A stretch of 64,000 nucleotides of DNA from NCBI RefSeq assembly GCF_900116865.1, contig NZ_FPCD01000001.1, forward strand, positions 310,001 through 374,000, in the 5' to 3' direction. Positions 44,881 to 53,082 of this stretch are shown in pieces. Positions within the stretch are counted from its first letter, which is position 1. Each line of letters opens with the position of its first letter. Position numbers and translations under genes: made by a program. This DNA comes from Butyrivibrio sp. M55. GTDB taxonomy: Bacteria > Bacillota > Clostridia > Lachnospirales > Lachnospiraceae. Below the pieces are notes generated by a model that saw only the letters and a list, made by a program, of their open reading frames with translations, was not told the DNA's origin and made no database searches.

Positions 44881-44937
44881 TTGTATTTAATATACGGCTC
44901 TTGTATAATACTTTTGAAAAATATGAAAATGCTTACA
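44881..44937 (+). promoter_or_regulatory. uxaC promoter and operator 2
   Basis: TATAAT (44904-44909) follows a weak TTGTAT (44881-44886) at 17 bp. TGAAAATGCTTACA (44924-44937), whose reverse complement differs from operator 1 at one position, lies just downstream of the expected start. The two operator centres are 104 bp apart. Confidence 0.7.
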
Positions 44938-44984
44938 TATTTAGAAATAAAAAATTTACGTTTATAAACGGAGGGTATTTTTTA

Positions 44985-46403
44985 ATGAAGAAATTTATGG
45001 ACAAGGATTTCCTCTTACAGAGCGAAACCGCCAAGACACTTTACCACGACTACGCAGCGAAAGTACCTGTACTTGATTATCACTGCCACATCAATCCCAG
45101 AGAAATCGCTGAGGACAAGCACTTTGAGAACATTACACAGGTTTGGCTCGGCGGAGACCACTATAAATGGCGTCTCATGAGATCTTTCGGTATTGAAGAG
45201 AAATACATCACAGGTGATGCTTCCGACAAAGAGAAGTTCCTTGCTTTTGCAAAGTGCCTCGGAAAATCAGTCGGACACCCTATCTTCCACTGGGCACACC
45301 TTGAGCTCAAAAAATACTTCGGCTATGACGGAGTTCTCAATGAGAGCACAGCTGAGGAAGTTTACGACATCTGCAACAAAGTACTTCAGGCTCCCGATAT
45401 GGGCGCAAGAAAGCTCATCAAGATGTCAAATGTAACACTCATCTGTACAACAGACGATCCTGTTGATACACTTGAATGGCATGATATGATAAAGAATGAC
45501 GAGACATTCGATGTTAAGGTTCTTCCCGCTTGGCGTCCCGACAAAGCTAAGAACATCATCAAGCCCGAATTTGCTTCATATATCAATCAGTTATCTGAAG
45601 TAAGCGGCGTTAAGATTGATTCATTCAAGGCTTTGAAAGAAGCTCTTAAGGTTAGACACGATTACTTCGAGCAGAAGGGATGCAACGTTGCAGACTTCGC
45701 TCTTGAGTACGTTATGTACAAGCCTGTTTCTGAAGAAAAAATCGAGGAAATCTTCGCTAAGAAGATGAACGGCGGAGAAGTTACTTACGAAGAGTACCTT
45801 CAGTACCAGACAGCATTCATGCTCTTTGAGGGTGAGGAATGTGCTAAGAGAGATTGGGTTATCCAGCTCCACTTCGGATGCAAGCGTGACAACAACACAG
45901 CTATGTTTAATAAGATCGGTCCCGACACAGGATTTGATGCTATTGATGCTTACTATCCTATGGGCGAACTTGCAGACTTCCTTGATGCACTTAATTCAAA
46001 GGATGCTCTTCCCAAGACGATCATTTATAGCCTTAACCCCAACGATCTTATGATCATCAACACTATGCTCAACTGCTTCAATCAGGCTCCTACAGTTGCC
46101 AAGATTCAGCAGGGAAGCGCATGGTGGTTCAATGATACTAAGCTCGGCATGGAGCAGCACTTAAAGGCAGTTGCAGAATCAAGTAACCTTTCAGGTTTCG
46201 TAGGAATGCTCACAGATTCAAGAAGCTTTACTTCTTACACAAGACACGAGTACTTCCGCAGAATCCTTTGCAACTTCCTTGGATCACTTGTTGAAAACGG
46301 CGAATATCCTGCAGAGTGCATCGATACACTCGGACAGATTGCCGCTGATATTTCATATAACAATGCAGTTAGATACTTCAAATTTCCTTTAGAAACGAGA
46401 TAA
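44985..46403 (+). CDS. uxaC: Uronate isomerase
   Basis: Converts D-galacturonate to tagaturonate and D-glucuronate to fructuronate. A 472-residue amidohydrolase-fold enzyme with the metal-site HCH in VLDYHCHINPREIAED and conserved blocks VWLGGDHYKWR, LHFGCKRDNN and GMLTDSRSF. I start at the ATG at 44985 after GGAGGG; the frame stays open 44 codons upstream, but that part overlaps the operator and promoter. It is followed by the lacI-type gene after 2 bp. Confidence 0.96.
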   Translation: MKKFMDKDFLLQSETAKTLYHDYAAKVPVLDYHCHINPREIAEDKHFENITQVWLGGDHYKWRLMRSFGIEEKYITGDASDKEKFLAFAKCLGKSVGHPIFHWAHLELKKYFGYDGVLNESTAEEVYDICNKVLQAPDMGARKLIKMSNVTLICTTDDPVDTLEWHDMIKNDETFDVKVLPAWRPDKAKNIIKPEFASYINQLSEVSGVKIDSFKALKEALKVRHDYFEQKGCNVADFALEYVMYKPVSEEKIEEIFAKKMNGGEVTYEEYLQYQTAFMLFEGEECAKRDWVIQLHFGCKRDNNTAMFNKIGPDTGFDAIDAYYPMGELADFLDALNSKDALPKTIIYSLNPNDLMIINTMLNCFNQAPTVAKIQQGSAWWFNDTKLGMEQHLKAVAESSNLSGFVGMLTDSRSFTSYTRHEYFRRILCNFLGSLVENGEYPAECIDTLGQIAADISYNNAVRYFKFPLETR

Positions 46404-46405
46404 GT

Positions 46406-47428
46406 ATGAGCAACCAAATGACTATTTACGACATATCCAAAAAAGCCGGAGTTTCAATCGCTACAGTTTCCCGTGTACTCAACGGAAGCTCTAACGTTAA
46501 GCCCCGCACCCGAAAAAAGGTACTGGATATAATTGAACAATGCGGATACAAGCCAAATGCGTTCGCAAGAGGACTCGGTCTCAATTCAATGAAGACCGTT
46601 GGTATTCTTTGCGCCGATGCATCCGATCTGTATCTTGCAAAGGCAATTTACTACATTGAGCAGAACCTTAGAGAAAATGGTTACAATTCAGTATTATGCT
46701 GTACCGGTTACGAGATTCCATCTCGTAAGAAATGCCTTAATCTCCTACTCTCTCAGCATGTAGACAGCGTAATAATGGTCGGTTCTAACTTTATCATGAA
46801 CAATGCTGAAGATAACCAGTATGTTATTGAGGGAGCTGCTTCAGTACCTATCATGCTTCTCAATGCAGACTTTGATTGCCCCAATGTATATTGCACACTC
46901 TGCGATGACTACAAGGCAACTCAGGATGCTACGGAATGCATGCTTGATGCAGGAATAAAGAATATTCTGTATCTCTACAACAGCACAACATATTCCGGTT
47001 TAAAGAAGCTTGCCGGATTCCAGAATGCACTCTTAACACATGACATTCCTCTCAGGAAGGAATATCAGCAATGCTTCCCCGGAAGTCGTGAGGACATCGA
47101 CGGGGTAAGGGATTTTGTCGACAAGCTTTACAAAGAAGGTCTTACGTTCGACGGAATTGTTACGAGTGAGGATTTCCTTGCTATCGGTGCCATGAATTTT
47201 GCGAAAGCAAATAAGATCGATGTGCCGAACAAGCTTCAGATTGTAGGATATAACAATTCTATCCTGGCTCACTGTTCAGAACCCAACATCTCTTCTATCG
47301 ACAATCGTCTTGAAGATATGTGTATTCAGCTTGTCAAAACACTTATCGGAACTCTCAGTCAGAATGAGATGCCTCAGAAGACAATCTTCTCGGGCGAGCT
47401 CATCAAGAGGGGATCGACAAACTTCTAA
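46406..47428 (+). CDS. LacI-family regulator of the hexuronate genes
   Basis: A 340-residue repressor with N-terminal helix-turn-helix (TIYDISKKAGVSIATVSRVLNG, residues 6-27) and hinge helix, then a periplasmic-binding-like sensor domain (KTVGILCADASD onward). It is cotranscribed with uxaC and is the obvious candidate for binding the two matching 14-bp sites in the uxaA-uxaC interval. The inducer is probably a hexuronate or a pathway intermediate, by analogy with UxuR/KdgR-type regulators. Confidence 0.93.
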   Translation: MSNQMTIYDISKKAGVSIATVSRVLNGSSNVKPRTRKKVLDIIEQCGYKPNAFARGLGLNSMKTVGILCADASDLYLAKAIYYIEQNLRENGYNSVLCCTGYEIPSRKKCLNLLLSQHVDSVIMVGSNFIMNNAEDNQYVIEGAASVPIMLLNADFDCPNVYCTLCDDYKATQDATECMLDAGIKNILYLYNSTTYSGLKKLAGFQNALLTHDIPLRKEYQQCFPGSREDIDGVRDFVDKLYKEGLTFDGIVTSEDFLAIGAMNFAKANKIDVPNKLQIVGYNNSILAHCSEPNISSIDNRLEDMCIQLVKTLIGTLSQNEMPQKTIFSGELIKRGSTNF

Positions 47429-47438
47429 ATGTAGAATG

Positions 47439-47470
47439 GGGCTATGCCGTGATTTACGGTATTGCCCTTT
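47439..47470 (+). terminator. Terminator of uxaC-lacI
   Basis: A 12-bp imperfect stem, GGGCTATGCCGT (47439-47450) with ACGGTATTGCCC (47456-47467), is followed by TTT. The MITE-like element has inserted directly behind it. Confidence 0.8.
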
Positions 47471-47473
47471 ATG

Positions 47474-47661
47474 TATACTTTCCATGCGGGACTTCGGTTA
47501 TTTTTTGGTTGTCTGCGCAGTGATTTTCATTAATTTATAAAAACAGGAGATGCTTCCTTTCACGTTGTTCAGAGAAGTCAGCATCTCCTGTTTTCATAAA
47601 TTTTGAAAATCATCTTGCTTGTACAAATAAAAAATAACCGAGGTCCCGCATGGAAAGTATA
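47474..47661. mobile_element. MITE-like element, 188 bp, with long inverted arms and 5-bp target duplication
   Basis: The left arm (47474-47554) and right arm (47580-47661) are inverted repeats of about 81 bp at roughly 85% identity; the outer 33 bp have one mismatch. The loop is 25 nt. Both ends read TATACTTTCC inward. The sequence TTATG stands directly outside each end (47469-47473 and 47662-47666) in direct orientation, as expected for a target-site duplication. There is no open frame inside. The parent transposase is not in the window. The RNA would form a very stable hairpin. Confidence 0.8.
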
Positions 47662-47718
47662 TTATGAATCTCATACGGAAATTATTCTGCTCAGAATCCC
47701 GTCTAATTATATAACCCT

Positions 47719-48159
47719 CTAAGCATACTTTTTCATAAGAATAAGATACTCGGTAGTACCGTCTTCAAGCTTCTTTTCTCCTGTCGCTTTGAAGCCATGC
47801 CTTTCATAGAAGCGTATTGCTTTTTCATTCTTTTGAAGCGCCCAGAGATAGTCTGCATTGTGTTCATTTATAGCATATTCCAGCAATTGCGAGCCTATAG
47901 AGCCATTTTGAAGAACAGGCTCTACAAATAACCGCGCTATATAAGCGCCTTCAATCTTTATGAAGCCCTTAATCACCCCATCATCATATACATACAAGCC
48001 ATCGATACCTGTTTCATATTCCTTCATGAGAGTGGGAACTTGCAGTTCGTCAAAATAATACTCATCTGATTTAAATATAGGATAAAAGAACAATCGATAA
48101 TTGAAGACCTGTATTTCTGCTATACGTACCAAATCATTTATTGTTGCTTTTCTTATCAT
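47719..48159 (-). CDS. GNAT-family N-acetyltransferase
   Basis: A 146-residue protein with the GNAT fold: N-terminal IRKATINDLVRIAEIQ, the acetyl-CoA loop QNGSIGSQLLEYA and the C-terminal NEKAIRFYERHGFKATGEKK. The substrate is unknown. I start at the ATG at 48159 because the family begins here; a longer frame to 48195 has a ribosome site too close to its start. It lies between the MITE-like element and the tautomerase gene. Confidence 0.88.
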   Translation of the reverse strand: MIRKATINDLVRIAEIQVFNYRLFFYPIFKSDEYYFDELQVPTLMKEYETGIDGLYVYDDGVIKGFIKIEGAYIARLFVEPVLQNGSIGSQLLEYAINEHNADYLWALQKNEKAIRFYERHGFKATGEKKLEDGTTEYLILMKKYA

Positions 48160-48201
48160 GATAATCAATTTCCCTTTACAAGCTTGAATTTGCATTCCTC
48201 T

Positions 48202-48432
48202 TTACTCACATGTATATCCCGGCTTCTTATAAAGGTTATTCAATTCTGGAGCAATATGCTTATCCCAAACTTTTTCCTTCCACTCTTCTTCAGGTACATC
48301 TGTAATTGCAACAGATACGCTAGACGTCTTGCAGCCTAATGTTTCAGCCACAACATCAGCTATTCTTTCAGCACACTGTTCTTTCTGTTCGTCTGTTCTT
48401 CCTGAAAAACACTCTATCTCAATATGCGGCAT
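48202..48432 (-). CDS. 4-oxalocrotonate tautomerase family protein
   Basis: A 76-residue protein starting MPHIEIECFSGRT, where Pro2, exposed after Met removal, is the catalytic base of the family. It then has the helical EQKEQCAERIADVVAETL and the VSVAITDVPEEEW strand. The natural substrate is unknown. It lies just upstream of the GNAT gene on the same strand. Confidence 0.85.
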   Translation of the reverse strand: MPHIEIECFSGRTDEQKEQCAERIADVVAETLGCKTSSVSVAITDVPEEEWKEKVWDKHIAPELNNLYKKPGYTCE

Positions 48433-48469
48433 AATATTCCCCCTACAAACTCCGATTTGTCAACGCACT

Positions 48470-48772
48470 TTATCTGTTAATCCAAAAACAAGCCACTAAT
48501 CCCACGCAAACAAAAGAAGGAATAAAAAGAATCCTTCGTATCTTCTTGCTTCCAAGTTGAATGTATAAATACCCTAAAAAATTTGCAATGAAAAGAGGTA
48601 ATAGCCCAATAGTTAATGCCATCCCTCCTCGTTCCCAATCTTTCATTGGTAGCATTGCATCGGGATAAGCTACTACATCGCTTCCAGAAACAAATAAAAA
48701 ACCAAAATAAAATAGACAAGCGCAAGCACATACATTCAATATGATTAACATAAAATTAGTTATCTTTTTCAA
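48470..48772 (-). CDS. Small membrane protein of unknown function
   Basis: About 100 residues with three hydrophobic segments (roughly 6-28, 50-72 and 82-98) and a basic stretch between the last two. I see no family. No ATG fits the ribosome site AGAGG well; a TTG at 48772 gives MKKITNF... and the best spacing. An ATG at 48751 would cut into the first membrane segment. It lies upstream of the tautomerase gene on the same strand. Confidence 0.6.
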   Translation of the reverse strand: MKKITNFMLIILNVCACACLFYFGFLFVSGSDVVAYPDAMLPMKDWERGGMALTIGLLPLFIANFLGYLYIQLGSKKIRRILFIPSFVCVGLVACFWINR

Positions 48773-48823
48773 ATTCAATTCCTCTAAATCCGCTTTTTAT
48801 CTACTAATTTCATATGCATATAA

Positions 48824-48988
48824 TCATAAGTTTCGAGGCTCATTTAATACTATTTCACCTTCGAAAACATCTTCTATGTCTTTCTTGCTTGATGCGCTTT
48901 GGGCAATATAAGAGCTTTGGCTTTTATTATCATTACCATAATATTCTATTTTGGCTCTTTTTTCTCCGAAAACACCTGCTATATTCAT
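48824..48988 (-). CDS. Possible small protein of 54 residues
   Basis: This lies in a 326-bp stretch without other genes (48773-49098). The frame begins MNIAGVFGEKRAKIEYY and ends ...GEIVLNEPRNL. It is hydrophilic, with a run of six G at nine bases before the ATG as ribosome site. Residue use looks protein-like (mixed charged residues, few rare codons), but there is no family that I recognise and no clear promoter. It could be a remnant of a longer protein. The rest of the stretch, 48989-49098, holds only an AT-rich inverted-repeat-like segment near 49040-49090. Confidence 0.4.
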   Translation of the reverse strand: MNIAGVFGEKRAKIEYYGNDNKSQSSYIAQSASSKKDIEDVFEGEIVLNEPRNL

Positions 48989-49098
48989 TAGATGCATCCC
49001 CCCTATGAAGAATCCGTTGTCAAATACTTTTTCCTACATAGATTTTATCGGCATCCACAGATAACTATTTTACTAGAAAAACTATTTTATCTGTGCAA

Positions 49099-50199
49099 TC
49101 AATCATTTGTGATGATTCCGCCACCGAGGACGATGTCGCCGTCGTAGAGAACTGCGGATTGGCCGGCGGTAATAGCGCGCTGAGGTTCGTCGAAAGTAAT
49201 CTTGGCTTTGCCGTCACTGAGAACTTCGAGGGTTGCAGGTTGCTCTTTATGGCGGTAGCGGATTTTGGCGCTACAACGCATTGGTTCAGCCGGAACATCA
49301 CCTGTGATCCAGTGGAAGTCGCGGATTATGAGTTCTTTCTCGAAGAGGTCTTTGTTGTCGGCAAGGATGACTCTGTTATTTTTTACGTCTAGTTGCTTTA
49401 CATAAAGTCTTCTGTCGGCAGGAATTCCGAGACCGCGGCGCTGGCCGATTGTGTAGTTTATGATACCTTCGTGTGTTCCGAGGACGTTTCCTTCGGTGTC
49501 TACGAAGTCACCTTTTTCGTACTCTTTGTCTCTATAACGTCTTATCATTGCGGCATAGTCGCCGTCGGGGACAAAGCAGATGTCCTGGCTCTCGCTCTTG
49601 TGCGATGTTACAAACTGCTTCTCCTCTGCAATTGCTCTTACTTCGTTCTTTGTATATTCTCCGAGTGGGAAGAATGTATGCGCGAGCTGTTCCTGTGTAA
49701 GATCGTAGAGAACGTAGCTCTGGTCTTTGTTGGGATCTTTGGCTTTGAGAAGGTAGTACTTGCCGTCTCTTTCCTCGATTCGCGCATAGTGTCCCGTTAC
49801 GATATATTCGTAGCCAAGTTCTTTGGCCTTGTTGTAGAGGCTGTCAAACTTAAGGTATCTGTTGCATCTGATACAAGGGTTTGGCGTCTCACCATTTTCG
49901 TAGCTGCAGATGAATGGCTCAATAACTTTCTCTCTGAATTCAGCTTCGTAATGGTAGATATTATATGGGATTCCAATCTTCTCGCAGACTGCTCTCGCAT
50001 CCTGAGTATCGTTAAGGCTGCAGCAGGTTCCAAAGAGATCTTCACCAATAACGTCATTTTCATATAACCTCATGGTGCATCCCATGCAATCATAACCTCT
50101 GTCCGCAATAAGTGCAGCCGCAACACTGCTATCCACACCGCCACTCATCGCTATTAAAGCCTTCTTATTTGATTCATTATTTAAAACATTTTCTGACAT
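49099..50199 (-). CDS. mnmA: tRNA-specific 2-thiouridylase MnmA
   Basis: Thiolates U34 of tRNAs for Lys, Glu and Gln. The PP-loop SGGVDSSVAA is at about residues 19-28; the catalytic-cysteine regions are GTCCSLNDTQDA and SQDICFVPDG; NPCIRCNRYLKF and GQRRGLGIP are also present. I start at the ATG at 50199, preceded by AGGAG, giving 366 residues. It follows cobQ on the same strand. Confidence 0.96.
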   Translation of the reverse strand: MSENVLNNESNKKALIAMSGGVDSSVAAALIADRGYDCMGCTMRLYENDVIGEDLFGTCCSLNDTQDARAVCEKIGIPYNIYHYEAEFREKVIEPFICSYENGETPNPCIRCNRYLKFDSLYNKAKELGYEYIVTGHYARIEERDGKYYLLKAKDPNKDQSYVLYDLTQEQLAHTFFPLGEYTKNEVRAIAEEKQFVTSHKSESQDICFVPDGDYAAMIRRYRDKEYEKGDFVDTEGNVLGTHEGIINYTIGQRRGLGIPADRRLYVKQLDVKNNRVILADNKDLFEKELIIRDFHWITGDVPAEPMRCSAKIRYRHKEQPATLEVLSDGKAKITFDEPQRAITAGQSAVLYDGDIVLGGGIITND

Positions 50200-50237
50200 A
50201 AAAACTCCTATTACTACAGCCAACAAATAAATCTTTT

Positions 50238-51752
50238 CTAACTTGGAACAATCTTAGCTTCTGCAAGACACGAATACACATAATCCATATCCATGCTCTG
50301 CCTTATTGTATCTGCAAGTATATCATACTGGCTCTCCTTGAATTCTTCATAAGAAAATTTCTCTGAATCCGATTTGCCCAGGGCTTTCAATATACATGCA
50401 GCAACATTCCCCTTATCAAAAAGGCCGTGTACATAGCTTCCATAGACATTCTTTCCGTTACTGACTACAAAGCTTCCGGTATCTGCATCTCCGCCGGCTC
50501 CTGTGCCTACTTGAGCCGCTCCGCATTTGGCACTCTCGCCCATGTGAATCTCATAGCCCGAAATCTCCACTTCTTTAAGTGATTCAAATACCCCTTTCGG
50601 AAAAGAAATCTTAGCATCAATCTGCTTTCTGACCTTTTCCTCCCTAATCTGCGTATCGATATCAAGAAGCTCCATTCCTCTGATTGCGGAACCGATTCCG
50701 CTTTCGGCACCGGAAGGATCGATTATCTTATTCCCAAGCATCTGGAAACCTCCGCAGATTCCGAATACGGGCTTTTTCATTGAATATCGTTTTATCGCTG
50801 CTTCAAGGCCCGATTCCCTAAGCCATTTAAGATCGGCTATAGTATTCTTGCTTCCGGGTAGGAAGATAATATCGGGGTCTCCAAGATTGTATACAGAATC
50901 AACGTATCTTACAACCGCATTACCGAGAGCGTCAAAGCAGTTAAAGTCTGTAAAATTGGAAATCCTGGGATACCTTATAACGACGATATCCGCTGCATTT
51001 CCGCTAACTTCCGCTTTTGCTTTGTCATTAAACTTATCGGTAAGTGAATCCTCGTCATCAACTTTGATGTTCATATATGGGATAACTCCGGCCGTCTTAA
51101 TGCCTGTTTTCTCAGTAATCATATCAATTCCTGAATCAAGCAAAGAAACATCGCCTCTGAATTTATTGATCACAAAGCCTTTTATCCTGTCTCTCTCCTC
51201 ATCTTCAAGAAGCATTGTTGTTCCAAAGAGCTGGGCAAAAACTCCGCCCCTGTCTATATCACCGACAAGAATAACAGGTGCATCGACCATCCTGGCCATT
51301 CCCATATTTACGATATCATTTTCTTTTAGGTTTATTTCTGCGGGGCTTCCCGCACCTTCTATCACGATGATATCAGCTTTTTTACTAAGCTGTTCGAATG
51401 CCTTGATTATATCGGGAACAAGCTTTTTCTTATATGCAAAGTATTCGCGGGCACTCATATTTCCGATCACTTCGCCGTTTACGATAACCTGAGAACCCAC
51501 GTCACTTGTAGGTTTTAACAGAATCGGATTCATGCAGACCAAAGGTTCAATGCCTGCGCACTCCGCCTGCATAACCTGTGCTCGTCCCATCTCAAGTCCT
51601 TCCGAAGTGATAAAGGAATTAAGCGCCATATTCTGAGATTTGAAGGGTGCTGCCACATAGCCGTCCTGCCTGAATATTCTGCACAAGCCGGCTACAAGAA
51701 GGCTTTTTCCCGCCCCCGACATAGTTCCCTGAACCATGATTACTTTTGCCAT
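50238..51752 (-). CDS. cobQ: Cobyric acid synthase
   Basis: Amidates four side chains of adenosylcobyrinate with glutamine and ATP in cobalamin synthesis. The N-terminal synthetase domain has [19 protein letters not shown] (P-loop) and [10 protein letters not shown]. The C-terminal triad-type glutaminase domain has the Cys in [11 protein letters not shown] and the His in GSYVHGLFD. At 504 residues it is complete. It stands without other cobalamin genes, and I saw no cobalamin riboswitch upstream, so it may serve salvage or belong to a pathway encoded elsewhere. Confidence 0.95.
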   Translation of the reverse strand: MAKVIMVQGTMSGAGKSLLVAGLCRIFRQDGYVAAPFKSQNMALNSFITSEGLEMGRAQVMQAECAGIEPLVCMNPILLKPTSDVGSQVIVNGEVIGNMSAREYFAYKKKLVPDIIKAFEQLSKKADIIVIEGAGSPAEINLKENDIVNMGMARMVDAPVILVGDIDRGGVFAQLFGTTMLLEDEERDRIKGFVINKFRGDVSLLDSGIDMITEKTGIKTAGVIPYMNIKVDDEDSLTDKFNDKAKAEVSGNAADIVVIRYPRISNFTDFNCFDALGNAVVRYVDSVYNLGDPDIIFLPGSKNTIADLKWLRESGLEAAIKRYSMKKPVFGICGGFQMLGNKIIDPSGAESGIGSAIRGMELLDIDTQIREEKVRKQIDAKISFPKGVFESLKEVEISGYEIHMGESAKCGAAQVGTGAGGDADTGSFVVSNGKNVYGSYVHGLFDKGNVAACILKALGKSDSEKFSYEEFKESQYDILADTIRQSMDMDYVYSCLAEAKIVPS

Positions 51753-51783
51753 ATTTTTATCCTATAAAAAAAGCTTTTTATTG

Positions 51784-51810
51784 AAAAAAGAGCCGCTCGC
51801 GACTCTTTTT
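51784..51810 (-). terminator. mscL terminator
   Basis: A stem of GAGTCGC with GCGGCTC (one G-T pair), flanked by A and T runs, at the mscL 3' side before cobQ. Confidence 0.75.
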
Positions 51811-51844
51811 CCTAAACTATTATAAACTAAAGAATAATATACTA

Positions 51845-52330
51845 TCAACCCAATTCGGATGTGCAATGAGGGCATCTTGTTGCCTCAATGTTGATCTCAG
51901 ATTTGCAACGAGGGCAGATCTTTGTTGTAGCTGGTTCCTCTGCCTTCTCTTTTTCAAACTTGGCACTTACTGAGTTCATTACCTTAACAAGTGCGAAGAT
52001 TACGATTGCCATCAAAAGGAAATTGATAACAACGGTGATAAATGTTCCGTAGTTAAGTGTTACGGCTCCTGCTTCTTTTGCCGCTTCAAGTGTTACATAC
52101 GAGTTGCCGTCAAGGCATACAAACATATTGTTGAAATCAATGCCGCCTGTGATAATACTGATTACCGGCATGATTATGTCATCAACAAGAGATGAAATAA
52201 TCTTCTGAAATGCTCCACCAATAATTACACCGACTGCCATGTCGAGAACATTGCCGCGCATAATAAATTCGCGGAATTCATTTGCAAGACCTTTGCCTTT
52301 ACTTGTAACTGATTTAACTTTGTCTGTCAT
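51845..52330 (-). CDS. mscL: Large-conductance mechanosensitive channel MscL with C-terminal zinc ribbon
   Basis: MscL opens under membrane tension to release solutes in osmotic downshock. Typical parts are EFREFIMRGNVLDMAVGVIIGGAF at the N-terminus with the first membrane helix, and the second helix FITVVINFLLMAIVIFALV. After the cytoplasmic helix the protein ends in a zinc ribbon with two CxxC pairs (CPRC and CPHC, about residues 138-156). That is an addition to the usual ~135-150-residue protein. I start at the ATG at 52330 after AGGGGAG. Confidence 0.95.
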   Translation of the reverse strand: MTDKVKSVTSKGKGLANEFREFIMRGNVLDMAVGVIIGGAFQKIISSLVDDIIMPVISIITGGIDFNNMFVCLDGNSYVTLEAAKEAGAVTLNYGTFITVVINFLLMAIVIFALVKVMNSVSAKFEKEKAEEPATTKICPRCKSEINIEATRCPHCTSELG

Positions 52331-52439
52331 GCTTTTTCTCCCCTTATCAATATGAAATTGTATTGTTATCATTCACGCATGAACAATAACAATCTGCCAA
52401 CAATACACAGAGATTATACCACATTTTCCCAATAATAAA

Positions 52440-52471
52440 ACAGGCTCACAGAGTAAAATCCATGAGCCTGT
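52440..52471 (-). terminator. Terminator of the small membrane-protein gene
   Basis: A perfect 9-bp stem, ACAGGCTCA (52440-52448) with TGAGCCTGT (52463-52471), is followed by TTTATTATT on the minus strand. Confidence 0.85.
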
Positions 52472-52507
52472 CCGTATTATATTCTATCTTTATCAGGTCA
52501 AATATTA

Positions 52508-52934
52508 TTAACTGTTTTTTCTGTTTTTAGTATCGCTTTTCTTTTTGGTATCTTTCTTACTTTTAGTGTCTTTACTTCCGTCTTTGTTCTTTTTCAGATT
52601 ACCAAATAGTTTATCGAGGAAATTTTTATCTTTAGCGTCCTTTCCCCGACTCCCTTCTACCATCACGATAGTCTTCATCGGAGTACTCGTCTCCGTAGCC
52701 ACCATCGTATCCGGATTCATCCTCGTTATCAGTTACACTCTCCTGTTTGTCATACTTATCAGGATTAGCGATGTGCTCCTCATGCACAAACCAAGCAATA
52801 TTGTTTAGTAGCATCACGACCACGCAAATTGCAAGCGCGATCAACATTCTTCTGTTGCCTCTTTCAAGCCTTGACAATGTTGCCTCATGGACAACGTAGG
52901 GTACATTTTCATTCATAATCTTCTTATCATCCAT
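52508..52934 (-). pseudogene. Small membrane protein, apparent frameshift in C-terminal part
   Basis: The first frame (52632-52934, 100 residues) starts MDDKKIMNENVPYVVHEATLSRLERGNRRM, has one membrane segment (about 30-50) and an acidic tail, and stops just after GRRESGKGR. A second frame shifted by one base continues to 52508 with a lysine-rich tail (KDAKDKNFLDKLFGNLKKNKDG onward) and is followed by a terminator. The simplest reading is one gene of about 140 residues with a one-base shift near the GGGG run at 52645-52650. A sequencing error or two overlapping genes remain possible. I recognise no function. Confidence 0.5.
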
Positions 52935-53082
52935 TTCTTCATTTTTCCTCCAGGATGTATTATATCACTCGGAAGAAAAAAACTCATTAATATTAGCCCA
53001 TAAAGATAAAATTAACCATATAACGTACCGGCTTTTACAGTTTTTAGTGACGCAAACGCACTGTTTTTCTGCGTTATAACGC

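Noticed and set aside
44853..44984. 44-codon N-terminal extension of uronate isomerase
   Set aside because: It covers the promoter and operator, and a strong ribosome site precedes the inner ATG where the family begins.
47474..47661. The large hairpin as a simple bidirectional terminator
   Set aside because: A separate terminator for lacI already precedes it, arms are far longer than needed, and the TTATG duplication points to transposition.
49393..50067. Open plus-strand frame of 224 residues
   Set aside because: Antisense shadow of mnmA, made long by third-position base bias in that gene.
51753..51844. Cobalamin riboswitch upstream or downstream of cobQ
   Set aside because: The intergenic space is too short and holds only a hairpin terminator; the upstream side shows no B12-box-like sequence.
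52640..52655. Programmed -1 frameshift at GGGGAAA
   Set aside because: Joining the two frames needs a +1 shift, and the heptamer does not fit the -1 slippery pattern in the zero frame.
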